Source: Kibdelosporangium philippinense (lineage in GTDB: Bacteria; Actinomycetota; Actinomycetes; Mycobacteriales; Pseudonocardiaceae). Taken from it: DNA of 64,000 bases. The notes under the pieces were generated by a model, which saw only the letters and a list, made by a program, of their open reading frames with translations, was not told the DNA's origin and did not search any database. The DNA lies in contig NZ_JAJVCN010000004.1 in NCBI RefSeq assembly GCF_021390435.2, positions 352,501-416,500 of the forward strand, written 5' to 3'. Below are positions 55,493 through 64,000 of the stretch, one piece after another (position 1 is the first letter of the stretch; each line of letters starts with the position of its first letter). The position numbers and the translations under genes were made by a program.

Positions 55493-56242
55493 ATGTTGCT
55501 TGAGAACAAGACCGCGGTGATCTACGGGGGCGGCGGATCGATCGGTGGCGCGATGGCCACTGGCTTCGCCGCCGAAGGCGCCAGGGTCTTTGTGGCAGGC
55601 CGGACACCGGCGACGCTCGAGACGGTCGCGGACAGAATCCGCGCCGAGGGCGGCCAGGCCGAGACGGCCGTGGTCGACGCGCTGGACGCGTCCGCTGTGA
55701 ACGACCACATCGACGCCGTTGTGGAGAAGTCCGGCAGCGTGGACATCTCGATCAACCTGATCGGCCTCGATGCCATCTTCCAACCGCTTGCCGACATCTC
55801 CACGGCCGACTTCGTCGCGGCCATCAGCAAGGGCCTGACCACGCAGCTGATCACCACAAAGGCCGCAGCCAGGCACATGGTCAAGCAGGAATCGGGAGTC
55901 CTGCTGTTCTTCGGCGGGTCGGACCACGCGAACAGCCTCCCCGGAATGGGCAACGTGCAGATCGGCATGGACGCCGTCGAGTCGCTGCGCAGGCAGTGGG
56001 CGGTCGAGCTGGCGCCGCACGGCATCCGCACAGTGACCCTGCTCACCGGCGGAATCGTCGACACCTTCCCGGACATTCCGGAAATGGCACCCGCCAGGCA
56101 GAGCATCATCGACGCGTCGCCGCTCAAGCGCGCCGCGACCATGGCCGACGTGGGCAGCGTCGCCGCGTTCGTCGCGTCGGACAAGGGCCGCAGCATCACC
56201 TCGACCCAGGTCAACATCTCCGTCGGCGCGTGCTACGGCTGA
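55493..56242 (+). CDS. SDR-fold protein lacking the catalytic Tyr and Lys
   Basis: A 249-residue protein starting at ATG 55493 after AAAGGAGC. The Rossmann motif is YGGGGSIGGAM and GR of AGRTPATLE suggests NADP(H). The Ser of the usual triad is present (FFGGSDHANSL), but the YxxxK position reads VQIGM in GMGNVQIGMDAVESLRR, and NNAG is replaced by NLIG. It is probably a non-catalytic or mechanistically different SDR. It follows the LAL regulator by 100 bases and overlaps the convergent ANTAR gene by ten. Confidence 0.82.
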   Translation: MLLENKTAVIYGGGGSIGGAMATGFAAEGARVFVAGRTPATLETVADRIRAEGGQAETAVVDALDASAVNDHIDAVVEKSGSVDISINLIGLDAIFQPLADISTADFVAAISKGLTTQLITTKAAARHMVKQESGVLLFFGGSDHANSLPGMGNVQIGMDAVESLRRQWAVELAPHGIRTVTLLTGGIVDTFPDIPEMAPARQSIIDASPLKRAATMADVGSVAAFVASDKGRSITSTQVNISVGACYG

Positions 56243-57018
56243 TCGGCATCGAGTTCCATATGCCGGTCGGTTAGCGTCTTGGCCAACTCGCTCAGCTTCA
56301 CGTTGAGCGACTGCGAGGTCTCCCGCAACACGTCGAACGCCTCATCGGCGGTGATTTTCCGGCGCTGCATAAGGATTCCCTTGGCCTGGCCGATCACGTC
56401 ACGGCTGTCGATGGCCTTGCGCAGGTGTGCTTCCTGCAGCTGGGCGAGGGTGATCGCGCGAGTGGTCGACAGTGCCAGTGATCCGTGGGTGGCCAGCAGC
56501 AACATGATGTTCCGATCGGCCCGGTTGAAGCTGTACTGATGGCGTGAGTAGACGTTGAGCGCGCCAGACAGCGCCGGTGGCTGTGGATCACGGATCAACG
56601 CGGTGGACAGTACGGCGTGGAAACCGAGGTCTGTCGAGGCCGAGGCGAACTCCGGCCATGTTTCATCGGCGGTGAGGTCGTTGCTCAGCGAGAACGCGGG
56701 TCCGTCAGGATCGACCGCGGTTATGCACGGGCCGCGCTCGCTGTCGTACTGCACCTCGTCGAGCCGCACGGCCAGCGGATCGGTGGAGACCGGGGTGTGC
56801 AGGCTGCCATCAGCGTCACGCAGCGTGACGCTGACCAAGTCGGCGCCTGGGACGAACCGGACCGCGGTCATCACCAGTTCATGCAGCACTCCACCGACGG
56901 TTTTCGTGGTCAGCAGGGACCTGGTCAACGCCGCGAACTGCTCGCCAAGCGGGCCGGGAATGTCGTCCCGGCCCGCGACGAACTCGGCTTTGTCGTGTCG
57001 CCACTCGGACTCGCTCAC
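56233..57018 (-). CDS. GAF-ANTAR domain protein (RNA-binding antiterminator type)
   Basis: A 261-residue protein. Residues about 30-170 form a GAF domain (LVMTAVRFVPGADLVSVTLRDADG, DSERGPCITAV). The C-terminal ANTAR domain is AHLRKAIDSRDVIGQAKGILMQRRKITADEAFDVLRETSQSLNVKLSELAKTL. ANTAR proteins bind paired hexaloop hairpins in nascent RNA to prevent termination. It may sense redox or a small ligand through GAF. Target transcripts are not evident here. Confidence 0.92.
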   Translation of the reverse strand: MSESEWRHDKAEFVAGRDDIPGPLGEQFAALTRSLLTTKTVGGVLHELVMTAVRFVPGADLVSVTLRDADGSLHTPVSTDPLAVRLDEVQYDSERGPCITAVDPDGPAFSLSNDLTADETWPEFASASTDLGFHAVLSTALIRDPQPPALSGALNVYSRHQYSFNRADRNIMLLLATHGSLALSTTRAITLAQLQEAHLRKAIDSRDVIGQAKGILMQRRKITADEAFDVLRETSQSLNVKLSELAKTLTDRHMELDADQP

Positions 57019-57126
57019 CGCTCGTCGCCTTTCCGTCTCGGGTAGAAGCCTTGGGTACCCCGAGGGCCGGGATGTTCACACTGTGACCATTGGCCTGCTG
57101 GCGTGTGGTGCGGTTAGCTGGTCGAT

Positions 57127-58215
57127 ATGCGCGTGATCGTGGTCGGTGGCGGCATTGTTGGCGCGGTGGCGGCGTATCGGCTGGCTGCCGATGGCGCGGA
57201 AGTCCTGGTCGTGGACGCTGGGCACGACGGCCAGGCAACAGCGGCGGGCGCGGGGATCGTATGGCCGTGGCCGCTCGGCGAGCCTTCGCTTGGCACAACG
57301 GATTTCTGGTGGGCCGCGGCGGCCCAGTACCCCGTTTTGCTGAACCAATTGGCTTGTGACGGCGAATCGGAGCCGGGTTACGCGCAGGTCGGCGGAATCA
57401 CCATCACCGATGACGAGAGCGGCTTGCCCGAAGCAGCCACGATGATCCGCGGGATTCAGGAACGTGACCCGTCCATCGGTGCCGTCGAAGTGCTGTCAAC
57501 GGGCGAACCCGCGCGGCGCTTTCCCGTGCTGCGTCAGGATCTTGCTGGGCTGTATGTCAGTGGCGTCGGTCGGGTCGACGGGCGGGTGATGCGGGATTCG
57601 TTGCTGCGCGCGGCGGAACGTCACGGCGCGCGCCGGATGCATGGCGAGGCCAGGCTTGTCCGTGCGCTTTCGCGGGTGACTGGCGTCGAGATCGACGGTG
57701 AGGTGGTCGGTGCGCACGTTGTCGTTGTCACGGCAGGCGCTTGGACGGCCAAGCTATGTCAGGCCATCGGTGTCGAGGTCGCCGTTGAGCCGCAGCGGGG
57801 CCAGATCGCGCACCTTCGCCTGTCCGGAGTGGACACTTCGGACTGGCCGGTTATTCGGTCGATGAGTGACCATTACCTGCTTGCCTTTCCTGGCGGCAAG
57901 GTCGTGGTCGGTGCGACGCGGGAGGCTGGGTCCGGCTTCGATTTCCGGCAGACGGCCGGTGGCGTGCACAAGATCCTTTCGGACGCCCTCGGTGTGGCGC
58001 CGGGGCTTGCCGACGCCACCATCGAGGAGATCAGGATCGGATTCCGGCCGTTGAGCACGAGCGGGCGGCCGGAGATCTCGTCGCCCGCTGACGGCCTGGT
58101 CGTCGCGACCGGCCTTGGCCCGAGTGGGCTGACTTTGGCTCCGCTGACCGGGACCATCGCGGCTGAACTCGCGCTCGGTCGTCAGACCTCTTTTGCCAGC
58201 AGCGAGACCAGGTAA
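57127..58215 (+). CDS. FAD-dependent oxidoreductase (DAO / glycine oxidase-like)
   Basis: A 362-residue flavoprotein starting at ATG 57127. The dinucleotide motif is VIVVGGGIVGAVAAYRLAADGAEVLVVD, then ATAAGAGIVWPWP, VVVVTAGAWTAKL and a C-terminal GLVVATGLGPSGLTLAPLTG. It fits the D-amino acid dehydrogenase/sarcosine oxidase family, which deaminates small amino acids. The substrate is not readable. Its 3' end overlaps the convergent GNAT gene by 34 bases. Confidence 0.88.
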   Translation: MRVIVVGGGIVGAVAAYRLAADGAEVLVVDAGHDGQATAAGAGIVWPWPLGEPSLGTTDFWWAAAAQYPVLLNQLACDGESEPGYAQVGGITITDDESGLPEAATMIRGIQERDPSIGAVEVLSTGEPARRFPVLRQDLAGLYVSGVGRVDGRVMRDSLLRAAERHGARRMHGEARLVRALSRVTGVEIDGEVVGAHVVVVTAGAWTAKLCQAIGVEVAVEPQRGQIAHLRLSGVDTSDWPVIRSMSDHYLLAFPGGKVVVGATREAGSGFDFRQTAGGVHKILSDALGVAPGLADATIEEIRIGFRPLSTSGRPEISSPADGLVVATGLGPSGLTLAPLTGTIAAELALGRQTSFASSETR

Positions 58216-58667
58216 GTTCCGCCTTTTGTGCGCTGCTGGCCGACCTCGACGAACCCGATCCGCTTGTGAAACCGCAGGCTGCCGGGGTTCGGCGGCTCAA
58301 GGTTCACCTCGCACAGCACACGCTCGCCGCCGTGCTCCTTCGCGAATTCGCTGACGATGTCGTAGAGCTTGACGCCGATGCCGCGGTTGCGCGCTTCCTC
58401 AGCGACCACGATCCGGTCGACGTACACGAACTGGTCGTAGCGGCTGCTGAAGAAGGCGTAGTTCTCGCTGGCGTAGTCCACGCCTGGCGGCAGCGTGAGC
58501 ACGAAACCGAGTACCGTCTCACCGTCCTTGAGCGCCACGGTCAGTTCGGACATCTCGATCAACGCGGCCAGTTCCGCCTCTGTGGCCTCGTTCACGTTCG
58601 GCACCGCGGCGTTGTTCATCGCCAGGATCAACTGGGCGTCGGACGGCTTGAGCATCGCGCTTTCCAT
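58182..58667 (-). CDS. GNAT-family N-acetyltransferase
   Basis: A 161-residue protein starting at ATG 58667. The acetyl-CoA-binding segment is VVAEEARNRGIGVKLYDIVSEFAKEHGG, preceded by ETVLGFVLTLPPGVDY and followed by NPGSLRFHKRIGFVEVGQQRTKGGTYLVSLLAKEV. The acceptor substrate is unknown. A longer frame to 58850 exists but crosses the gap before cmk and has no family pattern. Confidence 0.87.
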   Translation of the reverse strand: MESAMLKPSDAQLILAMNNAAVPNVNEATEAELAALIEMSELTVALKDGETVLGFVLTLPPGVDYASENYAFFSSRYDQFVYVDRIVVAEEARNRGIGVKLYDIVSEFAKEHGGERVLCEVNLEPPNPGSLRFHKRIGFVEVGQQRTKGGTYLVSLLAKEV

Positions 58668-58785
58668 GGCGCGATCTTGGCACAGCGATGCGGTGCAAAC
58701 GTTTGCAGCCGTCCTGACCGGCTCGCGTTCACAACGGCCAGGCAGAATAGACGGCTGAGGACGGTTTTCGACGGGAGGCGGCAGG

Positions 58786-59490
58786 GTGGTACTGGGTGAT
58801 TTGCGTGGGGTGATCGCGCTTGACGGCCCCTCCGGCACCGGCAAGTCCACCGTGGCGCGCCGGCTAGCCAGTACTTTGCGGTCCGGCTACCTGGACACGG
58901 GCGCGATGTACCGGGCAGTGACGCTCGCGGTGCTGCGTACCGGGGGAGACGCGGCCGAGGTCGCCCGAACCGCTCGCTTGGACATCGGGACCGACCCGCT
59001 CGACCCGACAGTCCTGCTGGACGGTGTCGACGTCGCGGCCGAGATCCGTGGCCCCGAGGTCACGCTGGCCGTGTCCGAGGTGTCGGCGGTGGCCGAGGTC
59101 CGGCGGATCCTTGTCGACCAGCAGCGCGCGATCATCGCCTCGGTCGTGAACACGCAGGGCGGCATCGTCGTCGAGGGGCGTGACATCGGAACCGTCGTCG
59201 CACCGGACGCCGAACTGAAGGTGTACCTCACCGCGTCAGCCGACGCGCGTGCTCAGCGCCGCACCCGCCAGGACACCGCTGCGGGACGTACCGCGACCGT
59301 CGAGGGCACGCTCGCGGACGTGCAACGGCGCGACAACTATGACTCGTCGCGCGCGGTGTCCCCGCTGCGTAAGGCTGACGACGCGGTCGAGTTGGACACG
59401 ACAGACCTTGACCTTGCCGGAGTGCTGACGTCCCTGCTGGCCATTGTGGACAGTCGAGGGCTGCGGACGGGCCAGGCGGTGAGTCCGTGA
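58786..59490 (+). CDS. cmk: cytidylate kinase
   Basis: A 234-residue enzyme phosphorylating CMP/dCMP. GTG 58786 has GGGAGG upstream. Walker A is IALDGPSGTGKSTVARRLA, then GYLDTGAMYRAVTLAVLR, VVEGRDIGTVVAPDAELKVYLTASADARAQRR and RDNYDSSRAVSPLRKADDAVELDTT. It resumes the conserved core (Rv1712 position). It overlaps plsC by four bases. Confidence 0.96.
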   Translation: MVLGDLRGVIALDGPSGTGKSTVARRLASTLRSGYLDTGAMYRAVTLAVLRTGGDAAEVARTARLDIGTDPLDPTVLLDGVDVAAEIRGPEVTLAVSEVSAVAEVRRILVDQQRAIIASVVNTQGGIVVEGRDIGTVVAPDAELKVYLTASADARAQRRTRQDTAAGRTATVEGTLADVQRRDNYDSSRAVSPLRKADDAVELDTTDLDLAGVLTSLLAIVDSRGLRTGQAVSP

Positions 59491-60134
59491 GCACGGCGCC
59501 AGACCTGCCAGAGGACGCGATCCCGTGGTTGCACGAAGTGGGCAGGGTGATCGGCAGGTACCTGTACCGGCCGGCATTCCGGTTCGAGGTGCACCACATG
59601 GACCGGCTCCCGAGGACCGGTCCGGTTGTGCTCGTGGCCAATCACAGCTCGATGATCGAGCCGCAGGTGCTGTTCGGAATAGTGCCGAGGCGAGCGGTGT
59701 TCCTCGTCAAAGGTGAGCTCTTCAAGGGGATAGCGGGTCGTGGCCTGCGGGCGATCGGGCAACTGGCGATCCGCAGGGGAGAACCGGATCGCAAGCCGTT
59801 GCTCGCTGCCGTGCGCGTACTGCGCGGAGGCGGTTTGATCGGCGTGTTCCCCGAGGGAACCCGTGGTGACGGCGACGTGCTGAACGCTGAGCAGGGCGCC
59901 GCCTGGCTCGTGCGGCAGTCCGGTGCGACCGTGCAGCCGGTGGCCGTGCGCGGGACCCGTAGGCCCGAGGGATCGGGCAGGCGGTTCCGGCCGACGGTGG
60001 ACGTGCTGGTCGGCAAGCCCTTTGAGCTGACCGTGGGACCTGGCCGTTCCGGGCTTGTCGCCGGAACCGAACAGATCAGGACCGCGCTCGCGGACCTGGT
60101 CGGTGAACTGGATCGAATGCGAGACTTGCGATGA
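59487..60134 (+). CDS. PlsC-type 1-acylglycerol-3-phosphate acyltransferase
   Basis: A 215-residue protein starting at GTG 59487. Motif I is NHSSMIEP, where the usual HX4D has Glu in place of Asp. Motif III is VFPEGTRGDGDVL and motif IV is VQPVAVRGTRRP. It lacks an obvious transmembrane helix but has amphipathic segments. PlsC-type genes sit between cmk and der in several actinobacteria. It probably acylates lysophosphatidate or a related lipid. Confidence 0.88.
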   Translation: MSTAPDLPEDAIPWLHEVGRVIGRYLYRPAFRFEVHHMDRLPRTGPVVLVANHSSMIEPQVLFGIVPRRAVFLVKGELFKGIAGRGLRAIGQLAIRRGEPDRKPLLAAVRVLRGGGLIGVFPEGTRGDGDVLNAEQGAAWLVRQSGATVQPVAVRGTRRPEGSGRRFRPTVDVLVGKPFELTVGPGRSGLVAGTEQIRTALADLVGELDRMRDLR

Positions 60135-61528
60135 CTGAGCTGGACGGTACCTGGGTCGATGAGTCCGATTGGGACATCACCCCCGGTGCCGATGAAGAAG
60201 CCGAAGGTGCGGCGGCCCAACCGGTGCTCGCGGTGGTTGGCAGGCCGAACGTCGGCAAGTCGACGCTGGTGAACCGGATACTGGGCCGCCGTGAAGCGGT
60301 GGTGCAGGACGTGCCAGGGGTGACACGCGACCGCGTGGCGTACGACGCGTTGTGGAACGGCCGGAAATTCACGGTGCTGGACACCGGAGGCTGGGAGCCA
60401 GACGCGGCAGGACTGCAGAAAGCCGTTGCGGCCCAAGCAGAATACGCGATGTCCACAGCGGACGCGATCCTGCTCGTAGTTGACGCGGCGGTAGGAGCAA
60501 CGGCAACGGAAGAAGCCGCGGCCAGAATCCTGCGCCGATCGAAGCGACCGGTGCTCGTCGTAGCGAACAAAGTGGACGACGACAGGCTCTTCGCAGACGC
60601 GATGGCACTGTGGAACCTTGGCCTCGGCGAACCCTTCCCGGTGAGCGCCCTGCACGGCCGCAACAGCGGAGACCTGCTGGACAAGATCCTTGAGGTCCTG
60701 CCCGAAACGCCCCGCGACGACTTCAACAGAGTCGGCGGCCCGCGAAGGGTGGCGCTGGTAGGAAAGCCGAACGTAGGCAAGTCCTCACTGTTGAACAAAC
60801 TGACCGGCGAAGACCGAGCCGTAGTGGACTCGGTAGCAGGGACGACGGTCGACCCAGTCGACTCCCTGGTAACCCTGGACAACGAGGTCTGGCGCTTCGT
60901 GGACACAGCAGGCCTTCGCAAACGCGTGAACACAGCAAGCGGAGCCGAGTACTACGCCTCCCTGCGGACAAAGGCAGCGATCGACGCGGCCGAAGTAGCG
61001 ATCGTCCTGCTGGACGCGGCAACCCCGATCAGCGAGCAGGACCTGCGAGTCCTGACGATGGTGGTCGAATCCGGAAAAGCCTGCGTAATAGCGATGAACA
61101 AATGGGACCTGGTGGACGAAGACCGCAGGCACCAACTGGTGAGGGAGCTGGAGCGAGGCCTGGTCCGCGTGCCGTGGGCAGAGCGCGTGAACATCTCGGC
61201 CCTGACGGGCAGGTCGGTCCACAAACTTGCGCCACATCTGCGTACCGCCCTGAAGTCCTGGGACACCCGAGTGCCGACAGGCCAGCTGAACTCCTGGCTG
61301 AGCGACCTGATCGCAGCAACCCCACCCCCAGTAAGGAGTGGAAAGCAGCCAAAGGTCCTGTTCGCGACACAAGCACAGGCCAGGCCGCCAACACTGGTCC
61401 TGTTCACCACGGGCTTCCTGGAAGCAAGCTACCGACGCTTCATCGAACGAAAGTTCCGTGAAGAGTTCGGCTTCGTCGGCAGCCCAGTCCGGGTGTCGGT
61501 GCGCGTACGTGAGAAGCGCAAGAAGTAA
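60131..61528 (+). CDS. der: ribosome biogenesis GTPase Der (EngA)
   Basis: A 465-residue protein with two tandem GTPase domains. First: VGRPNVGKSTLVNRILG, DVPGVTRDR, DTGGWEP, VANKVDD. Second: VGKPNVGKSSLLNKLTGEDRAVVDSVAGTTVDPVD, VDTAGLRKRVN, AMNKWDLV. A C-terminal KH-like domain follows and ends basic (REKRKK). It acts in 50S subunit assembly. It overlaps plsC by four bases. Follows cmk as in Mycobacterium (Rv1713). Confidence 0.97.
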   Translation: MTELDGTWVDESDWDITPGADEEAEGAAAQPVLAVVGRPNVGKSTLVNRILGRREAVVQDVPGVTRDRVAYDALWNGRKFTVLDTGGWEPDAAGLQKAVAAQAEYAMSTADAILLVVDAAVGATATEEAAARILRRSKRPVLVVANKVDDDRLFADAMALWNLGLGEPFPVSALHGRNSGDLLDKILEVLPETPRDDFNRVGGPRRVALVGKPNVGKSSLLNKLTGEDRAVVDSVAGTTVDPVDSLVTLDNEVWRFVDTAGLRKRVNTASGAEYYASLRTKAAIDAAEVAIVLLDAATPISEQDLRVLTMVVESGKACVIAMNKWDLVDEDRRHQLVRELERGLVRVPWAERVNISALTGRSVHKLAPHLRTALKSWDTRVPTGQLNSWLSDLIAATPPPVRSGKQPKVLFATQAQARPPTLVLFTTGFLEASYRRFIERKFREEFGFVGSPVRVSVRVREKRKK

Positions 61529-61592
61529 CCCGGTGTAAGGCGGCTGCGGGCGTGCGCTAAGCTTCTCCTCGCACCGGGAAACCGGATGCGGC

Positions 61593-61666
<74 letters not shown>

Positions 61667-61677
61667 CGGTCGCAAGA

Positions 61678-61720
61678 AGCCCGCTGACTCTGGGTAAACA
61701 TCCAGGTCAGCGGGCTTTTT
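61678..61720 (+). terminator. terminator after tRNA-Pro
   Basis: AGCCCGCTGAC (61678-61688) pairs with GTCAGCGGGCT (61706-61716). An inner CTGG/CCAG extends the stem. TTTTT follows. A textbook intrinsic terminator. Confidence 0.93.
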
Positions 61721-62310
61721 CATGCTCGCGTGATGATCATGCTCCGACTGTCCACAGTGGCCTGAATCAAGATCAACAGGCCGATTCTGGAGCGAAACTG
61801 GAGTGGATCATGAAACTTTTTGACCCAACGGCCAAACAGGGTCGCCAAACTGGTCGCTCCAGGGTGTCATTTCGGTAACAGTCCCAGAGTGTCATCAACT
61901 GCGCTGAACGCGTGCGTCGGTTTGGTCGGTTCGTTGTGGTTGCCGCGTACTGGCCGTCCCGGCGGAACGTTGTGAGTCGTTCACGGGTCCTCGGGCTCGT
62001 TGAGACCGTTTACTGACGGTTTGTCGTGGCATCGGGCCAGTGGTGAACCTGCTGATGAGCCTTTGGTGGTCCTGCGTCCTCAGCCGGAGTGGTGGTCCAG
62101 CGCGGCCAGTGAGGTGCGCAGAGGTCTGGTCATGTGAAGCCAATGAACCGCGGCCGTGCCTGGCATCCGATTTGACCGGGTTGGTGAATGTGGGTCGCAG
62201 TCTGGCGACGAGGCGCTTGATAGAGCGTGACGCCCACTGAGTCGGGCAGCGAAACGACTTGTTGGCTTCGCTGCTCGACTCAATGGCGACGTGTGGCTGA
62301 GGCTCGCTGA
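61721..62310. other. gene-free stretch after tRNA-Pro
   Basis: About 590 bases with no convincing gene, RNA or promoter. Short frames have poor codon bias. GC content looks lower than in the core genes, and GAAACTTTTTGACCC near 61811 is unusually AT-rich. I saw no second copy of the tRNA 3' end inside the window. It is probably the near edge of an integrated element. Confidence 0.45.
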
Positions 62311-63303
62311 CTAATCCTCAATCGCCGAACTGGCCTCGGCCATTTCAAGGAGCATGGTTCGCATCTCGAACACGATCTCCTCGGCGGTGAGGTCCTTGAA
62401 GCGGCGGGGTGGTGGGAACCAGCTGTCCAGTCCTGCGGTGAGAAGACGATGTCGCCGGGATTCCTTCATTGGCGCTTGGCCGTTCCAAACTCGATAGCGC
62501 CGCAAAATGTTATTGTTTGAGTCACTCCGTAGGTGCCGTAGGTTCGCCTTGACGCCTGCAGCTCGGAGCAGCGACGTGTACATCTTCTCTGCCTCTAGAG
62601 TCGCGATCAGCAGAAGTCGGTGGTCGCACAGGAGCTGTGCCTCACGGGTGAAAAGCCAATCGGGGAGGTCCTCGTTGGCGACTGTACCCATGAGGATCTC
62701 GATTTCGTCGGGGAACTGCTCGGCGGGCACGGTTTGGTCGAGTACTACGGTCCCCGATACGTCTTCGATCCGGATCCGGAATGGAGCAGGCCCTGACGGG
62801 CCGAGCATCGCTACGAGCACGGTTGAATCGTCCTCAAGCGCTTCGCGGGCCCAATCAGCGCATGAAACACGGTCACGAGCTTGTTCTGCTGCAAGTGCTC
62901 GCTTGTTTGCCTCGTCGATGTGGCTGTCGCAGTACCGTTTGCCGTCCCGGGCCTCTGTGAACGGCTCTTGAGAGATATGGCCGCATTGTGCGCACGTTCG
63001 GCGTCGCTGTATTTGTGTGGCCTGCTTGCTGGATGTGGTGGGGATCGGCTCGGTGTCGGCGATGGCGTACAGCGGGATGGATCGCCCTGAGCGCCGAGTT
63101 GAGCGTTGCGTTGCGATTGGCGCCTGTAGGCGGCCGGGCCGGAGCCTGCGCAGCCGAAGTGTCGACTCTGTTGCGAGTACAGCGGGTACGTCGCTGGACT
63201 CGTAGATCGGCCTGCCGACGGGGCAGTGCGTTCGCCCCGATTGTGAAGAATCAAGGTCTGTCGGTGTCGGATTCATCTGCCAGCGCCGTACTTCGAGGGT
63301 CAT
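62311..63303 (-). CDS. unrecognised protein with a zinc-ribbon-like Cys cluster
   Basis: About 330 residues if ATG 63303 is the start; ATG 63276 and upstream starts to 63474 are possible. The first 100 residues are Arg/Ser/Thr-rich and disordered. CAQCGHISQEPFTEARDGKRYCDSHID near residue 110 could bind zinc. The following 110 residues (FRIRIEDVSGTVVLDQTVPAE, CDHRLLLIATLEAEKMYTSLLRAAGV) resemble the DEDDh exonuclease fold in spacing, but the acidic catalytic residues are not visible. Position between tRNA-Pro and a transposase suggests horizontal transfer. Function unknown. Confidence 0.6.
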   Translation of the reverse strand: MTLEVRRWQMNPTPTDLDSSQSGRTHCPVGRPIYESSDVPAVLATESTLRLRRLRPGRLQAPIATQRSTRRSGRSIPLYAIADTEPIPTTSSKQATQIQRRRTCAQCGHISQEPFTEARDGKRYCDSHIDEANKRALAAEQARDRVSCADWAREALEDDSTVLVAMLGPSGPAPFRIRIEDVSGTVVLDQTVPAEQFPDEIEILMGTVANEDLPDWLFTREAQLLCDHRLLLIATLEAEKMYTSLLRAAGVKANLRHLRSDSNNNILRRYRVWNGQAPMKESRRHRLLTAGLDSWFPPPRRFKDLTAEEIVFEMRTMLLEMAEASSAIED

Positions 63304-63536
63304 GACGTCACCCGCTTGACGAGTTGATGGTGGGGTCACCAAAGCAAGTCGAAGCAATGGCCTGGCTGGTTTTCCCTTAACTTCCGGGAGAACGACCCCC
63401 ATAAGCGACTCTGTGAAGCCGTCGACGCTTCGCTCGAAGGCGACGCACATACCGTACAACGCAGACCATTGCACACCAATGGGTTGGACGACGGGGAACG
63501 CCGGTAGTTGTCAAGTCCAATTGAGACGGTTTGTGT

Positions 63537-64000
63537 CTACAGGGCTGGTTGTGACTGTGGAATGGGTTGGTTGATCCAGACTGCCTCGGGCAGTTTGGGT
63601 GGCCGGGGTCGGCGGGTGAAGCGTTCGGGGTGTGCGGCGTAGGCCCGGTTGAGGGTGGTTTGGCGTTGGGTCTGGATCTGCTCGGCGGTGCCGAAGTGGA
63701 CCGAGGCCGGGGTGTGCATCCCGATCCCGGAATGCCGGTGTTCGTGGTTGTAGGCCAGGAAGAAGCTCTCGCAGAACGCGCGGGCGTCGGCCAGTGACCC
63801 GAACCGGTCGGGAAAATCCGGCACGTACTTCATCGTCTTGAACTGGGCTTCGGAGTACGGGTTGTCGTTCGAGGTTCGGGGGCGGGAATGCGACCGCAGC
63901 ACGCCGAGATCGACCAGGAGGTCGGACACTGGTTTGGAGACCATCGCCCCGCCGCGGTCGGCGTGGATGGTGTGCGGCTCGACCCCGTTGCGGGCGACCG
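63537..64000 (-). CDS. IS3-type transposase (integrase core), 5' part outside window
   Basis: The C-terminal 154 codons of an rve-family transposase. HADRGGAMVSKPVSDLLVDLGV carries the second catalytic Asp, NDNPYSEAQFKTMKYVPDFP carries the Glu, and SFFLAYNHEHRHSGIGMHTPASVHFG is typical of the IS3 orfB end. The frame is open to the window edge. The probable element end lies near 63500-63535. Confidence 0.88.
   Translation of the reverse strand, partial: VARNGVEPHTIHADRGGAMVSKPVSDLLVDLGVLRSHSRPRTSNDNPYSEAQFKTMKYVPDFPDRFGSLADARAFCESFFLAYNHEHRHSGIGMHTPASVHFGTAEQIQTQRQTTLNRAYAAHPERFTRRPRPPKLPEAVWINQPIPQSQPAL

Overview
The window is high-GC actinobacterial chromosome, most likely from the order Pseudonocardiales (Saccharothrix/Lentzea/Kibdelosporangium/Amycolatopsis type). 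Evidence is the GC-rich third codon positions, abundant GTG starts, and a housekeeping gene order that matches the Mycobacterium tuberculosis block Rv1691-Rv1713 (TPR protein, HAD phosphatase, tlyA, nadK, recN, steA, steB/mctB, pyrG, NUDIX, xerD, parA, scpA, scpB, rluB, cmk, der). The genus is inference.

Layout. 1-1205: 3' part of a 23S rRNA gene, 5S rRNA and its terminator. 1332-13126: first half of the conserved core, mostly an overlapping gene train. 13130-38715: accessory insert of about 25 kb between the NUDIX gene and xerD. It holds an ethanolamine/gamma-glutamyl catabolic locus with its own sigma/anti-sigma pair, two tRNA-like sequences followed by a decaying zinc-ribbon SDR and LRR gene pair, SDR/OsmC/permease genes, a split two-component system, glyA-sdaA under a tandem glycine riboswitch, a GntR regulator, a DUF4173-type membrane protein, a second two-component system, a secreted SMP-30-like protein, an IS5-family insertion, ilvD, and a third tRNA-like gene followed by a broken gene. 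38779-44127: core resumes (xerD, ArsR, parA, small RHH-like protein, scpA, scpB, rluB). 44124-58667: accessory genes, including a deaminase/reductase, a secreted chitinase with DasR-type operators, a SARP regulator, a GMC oxidoreductase, two large LuxR ATPase regulators, a broken lipoprotein, an active-site-less SDR, a GAF-ANTAR protein, a FAD oxidase and a GNAT. 58786-61666: cmk, plsC, der and tRNA-Pro(GGG). 61721-64000: probable island start, with an unrecognised protein and an IS3-type transposase running off the edge.

How the genes may work together. The permease, GlnA4-type synthetase, SDR, aldehyde dehydrogenase and class I amidotransferase form a plausible route ethanolamine -> gamma-glutamylethanolamide -> gamma-glutamylglycine -> glutamate + glycine. 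About 7.5 kb downstream, glyA and sdaA behind a glycine riboswitch would convert that glycine through serine to pyruvate, and a FadR-type GntR regulator follows. This pathway link is inference.

Repeats worth attention: a CTCGTGAGTGGTTA palindrome at three gene ends, a GTGTCCACC-containing intergenic repeat at two loci, tRNA-like sequences at two loci each followed by decaying genes, and about 1 kb of RDDKPRRDF-type coding repeats.
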